NCBI GenBank assembly: GCA_031555935.1
Contig: JAVBTX010000001.1
Span: forward strand, 65,650-129,649
DNA: 64,000 bases
Source of the DNA: Roseburia_C sp031555935
GTDB lineage: Bacteria; Bacillota; Clostridia; Lachnospirales; Lachnospiraceae
Reading direction: 5' to 3'
In this document: one piece after another, positions 15,330-24,803 of the stretch
Layout of the letters: every line of letters starts with the position of its first letter
Numbering within the stretch: the stretch's first letter is position 1
Position numbers and translations under genes: made by a program
Notes under the pieces: generated by a model
What the model was told of the DNA's origin: nothing
Databases searched by the model: none
The model's input: the letters and a program-made list of their open reading frames with translations, nothing else

Positions 15330-17579
15330 CTATTCGGCATAATATAGTTCCAATGTTCTGGTAATGTCAGCCACTGCTGTATCTACGTCGGTTTCTCCAT
15401 TCATGTATGCCCATCCATGATTCATAATAATATCAATAACAACGCCCTCTTCCATCGCCGGTGTGTCCAAAGTTTGAATCAAATCTTCAAACTCTTCAAA
15501 ATATGCTTCCGACGGCCATTCAAAGTCGTTTAAATCGGGACTATTTTTTAATTTTTCGAGCTGCTCCCCAGAAAGCGGCTGAATCATTTTATGGAACGCA
15601 TTGCTGTTTACCGGAAGTCCCATGACCGCACCGCTGATACCATCTGAAAAAATATCCTGCTCCTCTTCACTTATCATAAATCCGATGAAATCCTTTGCTA
15701 ACTCCTTTGCGGTGGAACTAGCCGATACTCCTGCCATCAAAGAGCTAAAAACAGGTGTGGATGGCTCTTGGATGGTCAAGCCATAATTAAAGATGCTGAC
15801 CAGATTTTGGACTGTACTTAAATAGCCCAAATCGATGGCACAAGTGCCGACATCAACGTTCCAGCCGTCAAAGAATACATCATTTGCAAATGCATCATAT
15901 AATGGTTCATCCATCCCTGAACCAGTACCAATCTCCATATTCAACTGCTTTTCACCCTCCAATTGGACATCGTTGAGCTTCTTGATTTCTTCTAACAGCT
16001 TCTTTAGCGCGTCTTTCGAAATATTTCCATCATTTTCCACCTGGTTCCAGTTGGTACTAACAAGGAAACGCAACAACTCCAGACGGGTTCTGACGAAAGG
16101 TAATGTCCCCTCAACTTTCCTAGCCGCTTCAATCAATTGTTCCAATGTATTTACATCTTTGTATTCCTGCCCTTTTGCTGCCAGCAACGGAATTTTAAAT
16201 GAAATCGGAACACAATACTGTTTTCCATCAACCTGATATGCTTCAAATAAATTATTAAATACTGCTTCGTCTACTTCTAAACTCTCCAGAATGCCTTTCT
16301 CCTGATACGATTCCCACGGCAGTCCATTTAAAATTATGACATCTGGTCCTTTACCCGCAACAATCTGCGTATTAAGCAAATTTATTGCATCGGAAACCGT
16401 TTTTGCACTCTCATCGGCCATGCCGATTTCATAATTAATCTGGACATCCTGATGTGCCGCCCGATAGTCAAAAATCATTTTTTCGATGGTCGCATTTTCT
16501 CTTAAAGAGTAAACCGTCAATCCATTTTCCGGATGTGTTGCCAGCTCTGGATTAAATTCATAGCGAAATACCTCCATCGCATTTTGGCCAGAGCCTTGCA
16601 TAAAGACCAAAAATGCGGTTTCACCTACTGTATAAAACCCTTGGACACGCATTTCCTTGTTGGCTAGACTGCATAAGCCCCCATCCAATAGCTGTTCCGT
16701 TAGCGTTTCCTGAAAATCTGTTGCAAAAATGCCGGATGGATTGCAATAATAGATTTTTTCCTGTTCCATATCAACATTCAGATTCGCCAATAGACCATCT
16801 CTTAAATCTAGATTGATTTTGCCTGACGGCTCGCCTGTTTCGGCATCCAGTATACTGATTTCCCCATTATGTTCATTTAGGAAAATCTGGTTTCCATGCC
16901 TTGCAATCTCAGCCACTCCGGTTTCCTTTGACCACACCACACTACCATCACTGCTGTTAAAGCAATAGAGCTTATACTCCGTCGACTCTGAATCGATTCT
17001 GGTGCCCAGCACCCCATATAGAAGGCCGCTGTCTGATATTGCCAGATGGGATAGTCCATATCCCACTTCCGAATAATCGGCCTCCGAGGTAGGAATGGAT
17101 AACGATAATTCCCTGATCTGCATCTGCCCCTCTGACATTTCCAGATAGTAGTACATGTATTTACCCACTGGATGCATTCCGACAAGTGGGTTGTCTGACA
17201 GTTCTCCCATCGAGACAATCACATTTCCCTGTGAATCGATACATGCAGAATTGACCCGTTTGTTTTCTGGCAATAGCGATGCGCTTATTTCTTCCCGCTT
17301 TTCCCATGTCTTTCCGTCATCACTACTCTTGAAGCAATGAATATCACCTGGCTCATTTTCAAATAACAATTGAATTGTCCCATCTTCCTCCCGACGACAA
17401 TCGAATATCTTCTGAACGTTTTCGGGAAATGAGAGTTTTCCTTCCTCATACCGCCCGGTTGTGTTTGAGTCACTTTGTTCGCTCCCGCCCTGCACTGGCT
17501 CTTTTTTCGCCGGCGTATTACATCCCGCTATAAATGCCAATACTAATAGAATGAATACTATTAAATAATGTTTTTTCAT
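15330..17579 (-). CDS. Lipoprotein: N-terminal beta-propeller-like domain fused to an extracellular solute-binding domain
   Basis: 749 residues from ATG 17579, with GGAGG five nt upstream; an upstream TTG is less likely. Lipobox FIAGC (Cys20). Residues about 50-345 are sialidase/WD-like with an Asp-box (SSDDGKTWEKRE) and PQQ-like strands (LYCFNSSDGSVVWSKETGVAEI, GEISILDAETGEPSGKINLD). Residues about 355-749 look like a family 1 solute-binding protein: AHQDVQINYEIG, GPDVIILNGLPWESYQEKGILESL, ASSTAKELAKDFIGFMISEEEQ. No ABC permease is nearby; instead a two-component system is transcribed divergently, so a sensory or regulatory role is likely. The ligand is unknown. Confidence 0.78.
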   Translation of the reverse strand: MKKHYLIVFILLVLAFIAGCNTPAKKEPVQGGSEQSDSNTTGRYEEGKLSFPENVQKIFDCRREEDGTIQLLFENEPGDIHCFKSSDDGKTWEKREEISASLLPENKRVNSACIDSQGNVIVSMGELSDNPLVGMHPVGKYMYYYLEMSEGQMQIRELSLSIPTSEADYSEVGYGLSHLAISDSGLLYGVLGTRIDSESTEYKLYCFNSSDGSVVWSKETGVAEIARHGNQIFLNEHNGEISILDAETGEPSGKINLDLRDGLLANLNVDMEQEKIYYCNPSGIFATDFQETLTEQLLDGGLCSLANKEMRVQGFYTVGETAFLVFMQGSGQNAMEVFRYEFNPELATHPENGLTVYSLRENATIEKMIFDYRAAHQDVQINYEIGMADESAKTVSDAINLLNTQIVAGKGPDVIILNGLPWESYQEKGILESLEVDEAVFNNLFEAYQVDGKQYCVPISFKIPLLAAKGQEYKDVNTLEQLIEAARKVEGTLPFVRTRLELLRFLVSTNWNQVENDGNISKDALKKLLEEIKKLNDVQLEGEKQLNMEIGTGSGMDEPLYDAFANDVFFDGWNVDVGTCAIDLGYLSTVQNLVSIFNYGLTIQEPSTPVFSSLMAGVSASSTAKELAKDFIGFMISEEEQDIFSDGISGAVMGLPVNSNAFHKMIQPLSGEQLEKLKNSPDLNDFEWPSEAYFEEFEDLIQTLDTPAMEEGVVIDIIMNHGWAYMNGETDVDTAVADITRTLELYYAE

Positions 17580-17634
17580 TTTTGCCTCCAATCTGATTGA
17601 TTGACTTCACTTTATCACATTTATTCTTTTCAAG

Positions 17635-17702
17635 TCCTCTAGAAATCCTCTAATCGCAGAGCACATTTTTAGAGAACTTTTAGAGATATACTATGCTATA
17701 AT
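17635..17702. promoter_or_regulatory. Divergent promoter region with two pairs of direct repeats
   Basis: TCCTCTA at 17635 and 17646 (11-bp period), and TTTAGAG at 17668 and 17678 (10-bp period), which is nearly the reverse complement of the first pair. TATAAT at 17697-17702 is the -10 of the regulator gene at 17739. Helical-turn-spaced direct repeats are typical of OmpR/PhoB-family sites, so the adjacent regulator probably binds here and controls both directions. Confidence 0.55.
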
Positions 17703-17738
17703 TAAAACACTTTTATATAGATAGAAACGGGGTTTTTT

Positions 17739-18425
17739 ATGCGAATTTTATTGATTGAAGATGATAAAAATCTGTCCGAGCTGATGACATACGGCTTAGA
17801 GGCAGAAAGCTACATTGTTGACTGCTGTCCAGACGGCAATGACGGATTGCTGATGGCCTTACAAAACATCCATGACCTGATTCTGTTAGACCGAATGCTG
17901 CCAAGTATTGCTGGCGAAATGATTTTGACCCGCATCCGTAAACATGGTATTACTACACCAGTCATATTTATTACAGCACTCGATGATGCTCAGGAAAAAA
18001 TTAATTGTCTGGATTTAGGTGCTGACGATTATCTCGTTAAGCCATTTGATATTGGTGAATTATTAGCCCGGATTCGCAGTGTCATGCGCCGGGCTACGAG
18101 CAGTGCCAGTACCAATTGTCTGCATTATGGTGATTTGGATTTTCTTGAAAAAGAATCTACTTTAATCTATCAGGGTAAGCCTACCATCTTGACCAAAACA
18201 GAAAATGAATTATTGTCCTACTTTTTCCGCAATCCCGAACAAACACTGAGCCGCAGTCAAATTATTGGAAATGTGTGGGGGCTGGGGGCCGAAATTGAGG
18301 ATGGCAATCTGGATAATTTTATCTACCTGCTTCGTAAGAAACTACGCTCGATTGGTACAGAGGTGCAGATTGTTACGAAGCACCGTCAGGGCTATTGTCT
18401 GTCGGACAAACAAAGGAGGTCCTAA
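17739..18425 (+). CDS. OmpR-family response regulator
   Basis: 228 residues: receiver (IEDDKNLSEL, phospho-Asp51 in LLDRMLPSIAGE, Lys101 in VKPFD) and winged helix (LTKTENELLSYFFRNPEQTLSRSQIIGNVWG...LRKKLRSI...VTKHRQGYCL). The stop overlaps the kinase start as TAATG. It is divergent from the binding lipoprotein and likely its regulator. Confidence 0.93.
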   Translation: MRILLIEDDKNLSELMTYGLEAESYIVDCCPDGNDGLLMALQNIHDLILLDRMLPSIAGEMILTRIRKHGITTPVIFITALDDAQEKINCLDLGADDYLVKPFDIGELLARIRSVMRRATSSASTNCLHYGDLDFLEKESTLIYQGKPTILTKTENELLSYFFRNPEQTLSRSQIIGNVWGLGAEIEDGNLDNFIYLLRKKLRSIGTEVQIVTKHRQGYCLSDKQRRS

Positions 18426-19708
18426 TGTTTCAAAAATTGCATTTTAAGCTGGCATTCATTTGCTGCATTATTACCGCTATTATTGTCTTTGTTATTATTG
18501 TCTGCTGTCTTTCTATTTCCGAAAAAAATATGTTCGGGCAAGAGCAGGCGATGTTTTCAATGCGGGCGAATGCGATTACCTCAGACCTTTATAATGCGCC
18601 AAATATTACGATGGATTGGTATCTGAAAAACAATGACCATTCCACTAACCGGCTTTATATTGAAGTAAATCAGGCCTGTTCTGCCTTTACTTCTCTAGTG
18701 TTTTCAGCGGAGGACTATTTACTGATTGATGATATCAAAGCTTATCGAGAGCTTCATGTGCCCTTACAATCCAATGATGTTTATGCGTTCCAAGCGGAGC
18801 AAACGCAGTTTTCTTATCAGGACGCCGAGCATAAATATCTGGTCATGGCGGCAACTATTTCCAAACGGGATTCCGCCATTGATTTTATTTATCTGTATCA
18901 ATTGGATGATTACTTAAGCAAAGTGAACACGCAGCGCTTCCATTATTTTATGATTTGGCTGGGAGCGATTTTGCTGCTGTACGTCTTCTCTTATTTTTTT
19001 ACCGGTCAATTGCTGAAACCGATTATTCAAAACAATAATAAACAAAAGCAGTTCATTGCCCTTGCTTCTCATGAACTGCGCTCGCCACTGGCTGTTTTTA
19101 AAACCGGAATTTCCATTTTAAAGAACCGGCCACCAATTGATAAGGCCGAACATTTTTCTAATATGATGAATGACGAGGTACTGCGAATGGAACGTCTGGT
19201 TAGTGATTTGCTGTTCCTATCGAAAGCAGAAGAGGCTGCTCTTGGGTATCAATTCGCCGATGTTGACATTCCACAATTAATGAAATCCGTATATGAAAAA
19301 TATACTTCCATCGCCACGAAAAAGCAACTAGAGCTTAATTTAACCATAAACGGATTCCAATCGTGTAACTGCCGCTGTGATGAACAGCGAATTACACAAG
19401 CTATTATTATTTTACTTGATAATGCTATTTTTTATACTCCTGCCGGTCATCAAATCACCTTGAATTTTTATGCCAACCGCCAGAAATGTTCGATCGAAGT
19501 TATTGATACCGGCATCGGTGTGGCGGATGATGAAAAGGACAAGATTTTTGACCGCTTTTATCAAACCGATAAATCACATGGCGACAAGCAGCACTTTGGC
19601 CTAGGCTTATCCATTGCTCAGGAAATCTGCACTGCACATCACGGGAAAATTTCTGTCACGGATACCCCGGGTGGCGGCAGCACGTTTACCATCAAACTCC
19701 CTAGATAG
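18425..19708 (+). CDS. Sensor histidine kinase
   Basis: 427 residues, ATG 18425 with AGGAGGT upstream and a one-base overlap with the regulator's stop. TM1 (LAFICCIITAIIVFVIIVCCLSI), an extracytoplasmic domain of about 125 residues, TM2 (YFMIWLGAILLLYVFSYFFTG), no clear HAMP, His-box FIALASHELRSPLAVFKTG near residue 220, ATPase motifs IILLDNAIFYTPAG, DTGIGVADDEKDKIFDRFY and HFGLGLSIAQEI. Partner of the preceding regulator; the extracytoplasmic part may sense the neighbouring lipoprotein or its ligand. Confidence 0.92.
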   Translation: MFQKLHFKLAFICCIITAIIVFVIIVCCLSISEKNMFGQEQAMFSMRANAITSDLYNAPNITMDWYLKNNDHSTNRLYIEVNQACSAFTSLVFSAEDYLLIDDIKAYRELHVPLQSNDVYAFQAEQTQFSYQDAEHKYLVMAATISKRDSAIDFIYLYQLDDYLSKVNTQRFHYFMIWLGAILLLYVFSYFFTGQLLKPIIQNNNKQKQFIALASHELRSPLAVFKTGISILKNRPPIDKAEHFSNMMNDEVLRMERLVSDLLFLSKAEEAALGYQFADVDIPQLMKSVYEKYTSIATKKQLELNLTINGFQSCNCRCDEQRITQAIIILLDNAIFYTPAGHQITLNFYANRQKCSIEVIDTGIGVADDEKDKIFDRFYQTDKSHGDKQHFGLGLSIAQEICTAHHGKISVTDTPGGGSTFTIKLPR

Positions 19709-19757
19709 TTTACTGTCTAGGGAGTTTACTCTCTAGATAGTTTTACTATCTTGATAG

Positions 19758-19809
19758 TAACGCCCCAGGAAACCTGAGGGTAAAAACGCCCCAGGAAACC
19801 TGGGGCGTT
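19758..19809 (-). terminator. Terminator, with a degraded duplicate
   Basis: AACGCCCCAGG AAA CCTGGGGCGTT (19785-19809) followed on the minus strand by TTTTTA: the terminator of the lipoprotein gene ending at 19812. Positions 19758-19779 are a second copy of the same sequence with a changed right arm (CCTGAGGG). Nearer the kinase stop, CCCTAGA/TCTAGGG (19701-19722) is a further small hairpin serving the plus strand. Confidence 0.72.
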
Positions 19810-19811
19810 GG

Positions 19812-21371
19812 TTACAGAATATCGTCCGTCCATTCAATGTCGACGTCACCATTATTATCTGCTGGTGGAGTCGCTGGTGTCTCTGGCGGTGTTGGAGTTT
19901 CTGGAGTCTGTGGTGTTGATGGGGTCTGTGGGGTTGACGGGGTCTGTGGGGTTGACGGAGTCTGCGGGGTTGATGGTGTCTGCGGGGTTGATGGGGTCTG
20001 TGGGGTCGCTGGGGTTTCCGGCTTTTTGTCATCCGACGGATTGTTTGGAGCAACCACTTTTATCTTTCCGCTTCCCTTCATCTGGTAGATTACCGACTTA
20101 TCTGAGGTCACATCGTTCTCACCAACTTCGAAATGCTGATTCGCATAAGCCTGAAATGGGTCCGCCTGCATCAACTCTGATACTTCATCCATGACATGCC
20201 AAATCTTGCCGTCAAACCATTCTACATTGCCATCATATATTCTTACTTTTACATCTTCTGCCTTTATCTGTCCGTTCATCCCCTGAACTTCTGCTGTTCC
20301 TGGCTGATATAATGCAATCACAGGGTATGCATCCATTCCAAGGACCGCGTAATCAAACAAGAATCCGCGTTCTTCGGTTCCGCCCGGTGTATTCAAATAC
20401 AGGTATTGATTTTTATCTTCCGTATAAGCATAGACCACCAGACTGCCATCGCCTTGTCCCTGATGGATTGCTTCCATCTTTTCAGCTTCTGGCTGTTCTG
20501 TCTGAGAAATGCCTGCCGCAAAAGTGCCGGTATATGTGGTTAATTCCATCTCCTCACGACTGCTCCATAGCGCAAACAAGTCAATACCTTCGGTGCCATA
20601 TTTTACACCGGCTTCATAACTGCCTTCATAAAGACCTTTTTCAAAGCTGCCTTTTTCATAGTAGATACTGCCACTATCAGCCAGACACAGCCAGGAGGTA
20701 AAATCTCCTTCATAAAGGTTATCTTTCAATCCGGTTTCAACGAACTGCACACTATTTTCACTGCGCATCATCACTTGAACTTGATCTGCCGCTGGCAAAT
20801 ACCAAGCCGTCATATAATCCTGACCGGCTTTGTCGTAGCCAGCTTCCACTACTAACACCAAATCGCCAGCTTCATCCGCCTGATAATAGCGGCGGCTGCC
20901 CTCGTGCAGCTTTGGCATCATTAGCTGGAAAAAGTCATCACTAATTAACATCGAGGCGGCTTCATCTAAGTAACCATCCGTATTTAGATTGGTCAGCAGT
21001 CGCGCTGTTTCTTCCTGAACCGTCTGACTCTCCTCGGCTACATTTACCGTAATTTCACTCAGCGCCGCTAGGCATTGTGCATCATCAAACAGCCGGTAAC
21101 ATTGTTCTAACATGTCACGCTGTTTTTTCTTCCTATTTTCCTGACCATACAGTTCGGCTAGAACCAGATAATCTTCCGCCGTAAATTCCCCGGCAGAATA
21201 TTTTTCTTCATAGTCGGCAATTGCCTGCTGCGTTTCACTCAAGGTCACTTCCGCCATTTCCTGAAGCTCCGTATTTTCCAGACTGCCATCTTTTTCCTTG
21301 GCGTTATTACATCCCATCAGCGCAATCCCCAGCACCGTGGCAAATAATACTGCTGTCCATTTATTTTTCAT
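19812..21371 (-). CDS. Lipoprotein with a Thr-Pro-Gln-Thr-Pro-Ser repeat tail
   Basis: 519 residues from ATG 21371 (AGAGGA upstream). An in-frame ATG at 21389 that overlaps the previous stop lacks a ribosome site. Lipobox ALMGC (Cys21). A helical TPR-like region (about 35-115: EFTAEDYLVLAELYGQENRKKKQRDMLEQCYRLF) is followed by MORN-like strands (YEGDFTSWLCLADSGSIYYEKGSFEKGLYEGSY). The C-terminus has six TPQTPS/E units and an acidic end. Function unknown; the tail looks like a wall-spanning linker. It is translationally coupled to the glucosaminidase gene. Confidence 0.78.
   Translation of the reverse strand: MKNKWTAVLFATVLGIALMGCNNAKEKDGSLENTELQEMAEVTLSETQQAIADYEEKYSAGEFTAEDYLVLAELYGQENRKKKQRDMLEQCYRLFDDAQCLAALSEITVNVAEESQTVQEETARLLTNLNTDGYLDEAASMLISDDFFQLMMPKLHEGSRRYYQADEAGDLVLVVEAGYDKAGQDYMTAWYLPAADQVQVMMRSENSVQFVETGLKDNLYEGDFTSWLCLADSGSIYYEKGSFEKGLYEGSYEAGVKYGTEGIDLFALWSSREEMELTTYTGTFAAGISQTEQPEAEKMEAIHQGQGDGSLVVYAYTEDKNQYLYLNTPGGTEERGFLFDYAVLGMDAYPVIALYQPGTAEVQGMNGQIKAEDVKVRIYDGNVEWFDGKIWHVMDEVSELMQADPFQAYANQHFEVGENDVTSDKSVIYQMKGSGKIKVVAPNNPSDDKKPETPATPQTPSTPQTPSTPQTPSTPQTPSTPQTPSTPQTPETPTPPETPATPPADNNGDVDIEWTDDIL
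19903..20010. repeat. 18-bp minisatellite, six units
   Basis: Six adjacent 18-bp units (minus-strand reading TPQTPS), mostly differing by single bases. In-frame length change would alter only the linker. Confidence 0.9.
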
Positions 21372-21388
21372 GATTGTCCTCTTTTCCA

Positions 21389-23671
21389 TTAATTTGCCGC
21401 TTTATCACCATCGGAAATCAGCTTGCGCAAGAATTTATCTGCACTTGTTCCCTTTTTATACTGCTCCGCTGAAATTATCTGCTTGGCCATCGAGTAAATG
21501 CTTTTGTACACGGTTGGTCCATATAGCGTGAACTCCTTGCCATCCTTTTTCAGGGTAATATAACCACGGAAGGCATAATCCGTCTGATATTGACTCGCCG
21601 GCAATCCAACCAGCACTGATGTATAGCGATAGCGCCCGGATACCGTCTCGTATATATTGTCCTCTAGTACACCTTTGTCATTCTTACCATATGACATTCC
21701 CTCCAGAACCTTTTCACCACCCTTCACGAGTGGATACTGCTCACGGTTGGCATTGTTCATCACGAGCGTTCCGTATTCCTGCAAGGTATAACCGGCAACG
21801 CCGTCCGTGGAGGTCAGCTTGCTTCGCAAACTTTTGGAAATTCCGGTCTTAAAGCGGATTCCTGCCTTCCCAGTGATTCTAATTGAAAAACCATGATAGG
21901 TCAGCAAATCTTCCAGCTCTGAAACTGCCGTGGCCTTGTACTGACTGCCATTATGGCTTAACGTCCAGACATACATTCCGGTCGGAACACCAGCATCATT
22001 ATATTGATACATAACGGCTGTTTTGGCCTTGCCATTTTTCGCCTTAACGGTATAACTGCCACTCTTCACTTCTGCCGAGTAGCAAACACCATCCAGATAA
22101 ATATTGGCATCCGCATAACCTGCCGGTGGCTTCAGAGAGATACTGTAGGATACAGTTGCCGCAGGCTCGGTTGGCTTCGCGCAAGCCTTGGTCGGCATAT
22201 TATTATAAACTGGTATTTTAAATACAAAGGTATTGTCTAATGAATTGGCATTGCTGTATAGCTTCCTGGTACTGGTGGCCTCACTCGATGGTGCACAGAT
22301 ATTTTGCATATACTGATGCCAATAGGTGCCATAGTAGCTGGCATCCACATCAAATTTCTGTAAATACAAGGTATCTTGTCCCTTCAAAATATAGTTGGCT
22401 GAGATTACCTGCGCGCCGCCTAAAATGGATTTGTACCCATTGTTCCAGCCCTCTTGCTTCGCCTTCGCTAGTCCACTTTCATAGACCGCTTTGTCGGTTG
22501 TTCCGGTTGCTCCGATATTGAAAAAGTTATAATAGCCCTCGTACCCTGAATATGTTCCCGAAATCAGTGGTGATGCTCCCCGTCCTTGTTCCTGAAACAC
22601 TCGGCTGGCGAGGTGGAACGGACTGACATTCAATCCGGCTCCGACATTCCAGAAAATGTTCGCATAATTCTGACTCGTCTGGGGTGCATTTCCGGTCATA
22701 AAGGTATTGTTTAAAAAACTTTTTACTGCTGCCTCGGTATGGTAGGTTTTATTATAGGTCAGCAGCTCAAACTGAAAAATATAGTTTTCCGTCAATCCAT
22801 TTCTTGGGTCAAGATAGTATTCTAGCGTATCCTCGGTTGCATATGCCCAGCCTTTACTGTATAGGCCATCATACATATAAGCAGGGAATGAGGACTCAAT
22901 CAGGCTTCGCCCCTCTTTTAATTCCTCCGCCACAACAGTTTTCCAATCCAGATTGGTGTTCATTTTTACAAAGGTCCACTTTGGATGTGCCTGCTTTAAA
23001 GCCGTTAGGGCATCTTTGTAGCTGTCTGGAAATTGGTCAATGTCCGCATAACTTTGTGCCTTTGCTGCAAATACGCGCATGACTCGCTGAGGTGTAGTGG
23101 TCATGTACTCCTGTTCCCAATTCAGGAACATTTCATCGGAACAGGCCAGATTTTTTCGCAGCACGTAGCCTTGATACATCTGGTCCTGATAGGCAAATGA
23201 CACTTCAACCCACACTTCTTGATTTTCATTGATAGTAACGTTTTTTATTTCGACTGGCTGTCCGCTTGGTACAGTTGCGATGAAACTGCCGTCAGCATTT
23301 GCTTCGCCACGGACCACGTACTCATCACTTAAATAAACTAAGGCCAGCACTGGATGGTCACTTAGAATGTCCTGGAGGGCCTGCTGGCCCTCGGCTGAAA
23401 TATTTTCTCCGACCAGCCGAATTCCGTTGTCCGCCGCCGGTTCACCCTCTGCTGCAGCTATGTCATTTTCTGTAGTTATTTCGTCGTCTTCCGTAGTTAT
23501 CTCGTCTTCCGTAGCTATCTCAGCTTGCGTAGATATTTCGTCTTCTGTGGCCGCTTCAACGATTTCAGTCGATTCGGTTTCCTCTGCCACAACGACACCA
23601 GCAAAGCACGGTGCTACTAGTGTCATACTAATAAACACTGCTGCTACCAACAATCTCCATCTCTTTCTCAT
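21389..23671 (-). CDS. Secreted N-acetylglucosaminidase (cell-wall hydrolase) with SH3-like domain
   Basis: 760 residues. A signal peptide ends near SMTLVAPCFAGVVVAEE. An acidic repeat with several (A)TEDEIT-like copies (about 35-70) precedes an SH3-like region (about 105-185; GQPVEIKNVTINENQEVWVEVSFAYQDQMYQGYVLR). The catalytic glucosaminidase domain (about 215-470) has YLDPRNGLTENYIFQFE, YANIFWNVGAGLNVSPFHLASRVFQEQG and YYNFFNIGA; the Glu in the FQFE block is the likely acid, by family analogy. The remaining ~270 residues are beta-rich and unassigned. It cleaves GlcNAc-MurNAc bonds of peptidoglycan. The downstream lipoprotein overlaps its stop. Confidence 0.85.
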   Translation of the reverse strand: MRKRWRLLVAAVFISMTLVAPCFAGVVVAEETESTEIVEAATEDEISTQAEIATEDEITTEDDEITTENDIAAAEGEPAADNGIRLVGENISAEGQQALQDILSDHPVLALVYLSDEYVVRGEANADGSFIATVPSGQPVEIKNVTINENQEVWVEVSFAYQDQMYQGYVLRKNLACSDEMFLNWEQEYMTTTPQRVMRVFAAKAQSYADIDQFPDSYKDALTALKQAHPKWTFVKMNTNLDWKTVVAEELKEGRSLIESSFPAYMYDGLYSKGWAYATEDTLEYYLDPRNGLTENYIFQFELLTYNKTYHTEAAVKSFLNNTFMTGNAPQTSQNYANIFWNVGAGLNVSPFHLASRVFQEQGRGASPLISGTYSGYEGYYNFFNIGATGTTDKAVYESGLAKAKQEGWNNGYKSILGGAQVISANYILKGQDTLYLQKFDVDASYYGTYWHQYMQNICAPSSEATSTRKLYSNANSLDNTFVFKIPVYNNMPTKACAKPTEPAATVSYSISLKPPAGYADANIYLDGVCYSAEVKSGSYTVKAKNGKAKTAVMYQYNDAGVPTGMYVWTLSHNGSQYKATAVSELEDLLTYHGFSIRITGKAGIRFKTGISKSLRSKLTSTDGVAGYTLQEYGTLVMNNANREQYPLVKGGEKVLEGMSYGKNDKGVLEDNIYETVSGRYRYTSVLVGLPASQYQTDYAFRGYITLKKDGKEFTLYGPTVYKSIYSMAKQIISAEQYKKGTSADKFLRKLISDGDKAAN

Positions 23672-23750
23672 TCGCCAATAACCTCTCTTCGGTCAAGTTT
23701 TCTGATGTTTTTTATTATACATGATTCCTTAAAAAATGACACGCTCCAAT

Positions 23751-24656
23751 TTATGTAAACCAATTCTCCAAAAAATTCAACTGCTCATAACTATCTTCCT
23801 CAAGGTACCCCGCTACAATATCCTTCATTTGATACCGCAACTCATTTTCCTGACAGCCCTTCCCGAACTGTTTCCATAAGCTTCTGGCATCTGGCGAATT
23901 ACAGTAGTAATCGTTGTGATATTGTTCAATATATCGCCTCTTCAGCCCGGGAAAATGTTTGTCCAACTGCTGATAGTAATACTCCCGCTGATTTGACCGA
24001 AGCGTTACCCCGAACATTGGATAGATGAATTTGGCGCCATTTTCCTTTGCCAAATGAATCATGTTACGGACATTTTCCGCGCTATCCGTCAGAAACGGCA
24101 ACATCGGTGTCATCAAAATCCCGGCAAAGATACCGGCATCGGTTAATTGCTTAATCGCCGCCAGACGCTTGGAGGACACTCCGACATTCGGCTCAATCAA
24201 ATGGCTCAGTTCATCATCCGCAGTAGTTACTGTGATGCAAACAAGGACCGCTTGATGCTGGTTGATTCGAGTTAAAACATCAATATCTCTGGTCACCAAA
24301 TCACTTTTGGTAAAGATAACCGCACCATACTGATGCTCAGCCAACAATTCCAAGGCCCCTCTGGTCAGCTTTAATTCTTTTTCCAGTGGATTATATGGGT
24401 CACTCATTGCACCACTTGCCACAACACCCCTTTTCCGCTTGGTCTTTAGTTCTTTTTGCAGCAGGCTAAGGGCATCGGCTTTGGCCCGCACGCGGTCGAA
24501 ATCCTCGATATGATAACATTCGCTGCGGCTGTCACAGTAAATACAGCCATGGCAGCAGCCGCGGTAAATATTCATATTGTAATCGTATGTAAACCATTTA
24601 TCACTGCTTTTTACTGGTGACAGCATCGTTTTCGCTGGTATATATTCAATGTTCAT
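23751..24656 (-). CDS. SPL-type radical SAM protein
   Basis: 301 residues with the radical-SAM cysteine set Cys34-x3-Cys38-x2-Cys41 in YRGCCHGCIYCDSRSE, then GAMSDPYNPLEKEL and TKSDLVTRDIDVL. This matches the SplB-like/Rv2578c family, related to spore photoproduct lyase but without the SplB C-terminal region. Cytosolic, binds a 4Fe-4S cluster and SAM; the substrate is unknown. It has its own transcription unit. Confidence 0.85.
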   Translation of the reverse strand: MNIEYIPAKTMLSPVKSSDKWFTYDYNMNIYRGCCHGCIYCDSRSECYHIEDFDRVRAKADALSLLQKELKTKRKRGVVASGAMSDPYNPLEKELKLTRGALELLAEHQYGAVIFTKSDLVTRDIDVLTRINQHQAVLVCITVTTADDELSHLIEPNVGVSSKRLAAIKQLTDAGIFAGILMTPMLPFLTDSAENVRNMIHLAKENGAKFIYPMFGVTLRSNQREYYYQQLDKHFPGLKRRYIEQYHNDYYCNSPDARSLWKQFGKGCQENELRYQMKDIVAGYLEEDSYEQLNFLENWFT

Positions 24657-24723
24657 CTATATTTTTCCTATTCTGTTAATAAGATATAATTATAATTTTT
24701 TATTTAGGCTCTCGTCAAGTAGC

Positions 24724-24803
24724 AATTTGCCCTTTTCTTTGGAAACCAAGGGCGAATTACAAGAAATGGGAATCGCTATAATTGATTGCGATTCCCATTT
24801 CTT
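24724..24803. terminator. Two consecutive stem-loops after the ZIP gene
   Basis: 24761-24803 has perfect 16-bp arms (AAGAAATGGGAATCGC and its complement) and reaches the ZIP stop codon. 24724-24757 has arms AATTTGCCCTT / AAGGGCGAATT. The T-content after each is moderate. They probably terminate the ZIP transcript and insulate the radical SAM gene. Confidence 0.6.

Noticed and set aside
17580..17591. Upstream TTG start of the propeller/binding lipoprotein
   Set aside because: The TTG lies inside the GGAGG ribosome site region of the ATG at 17579, which gives a normal lipoprotein signal.
19837..20088. Plus-strand open frame with GVCGVDG repeats
   Set aside because: It is the reverse reading of the TPQTPS minisatellite in the lipoprotein gene and has no ribosome site.
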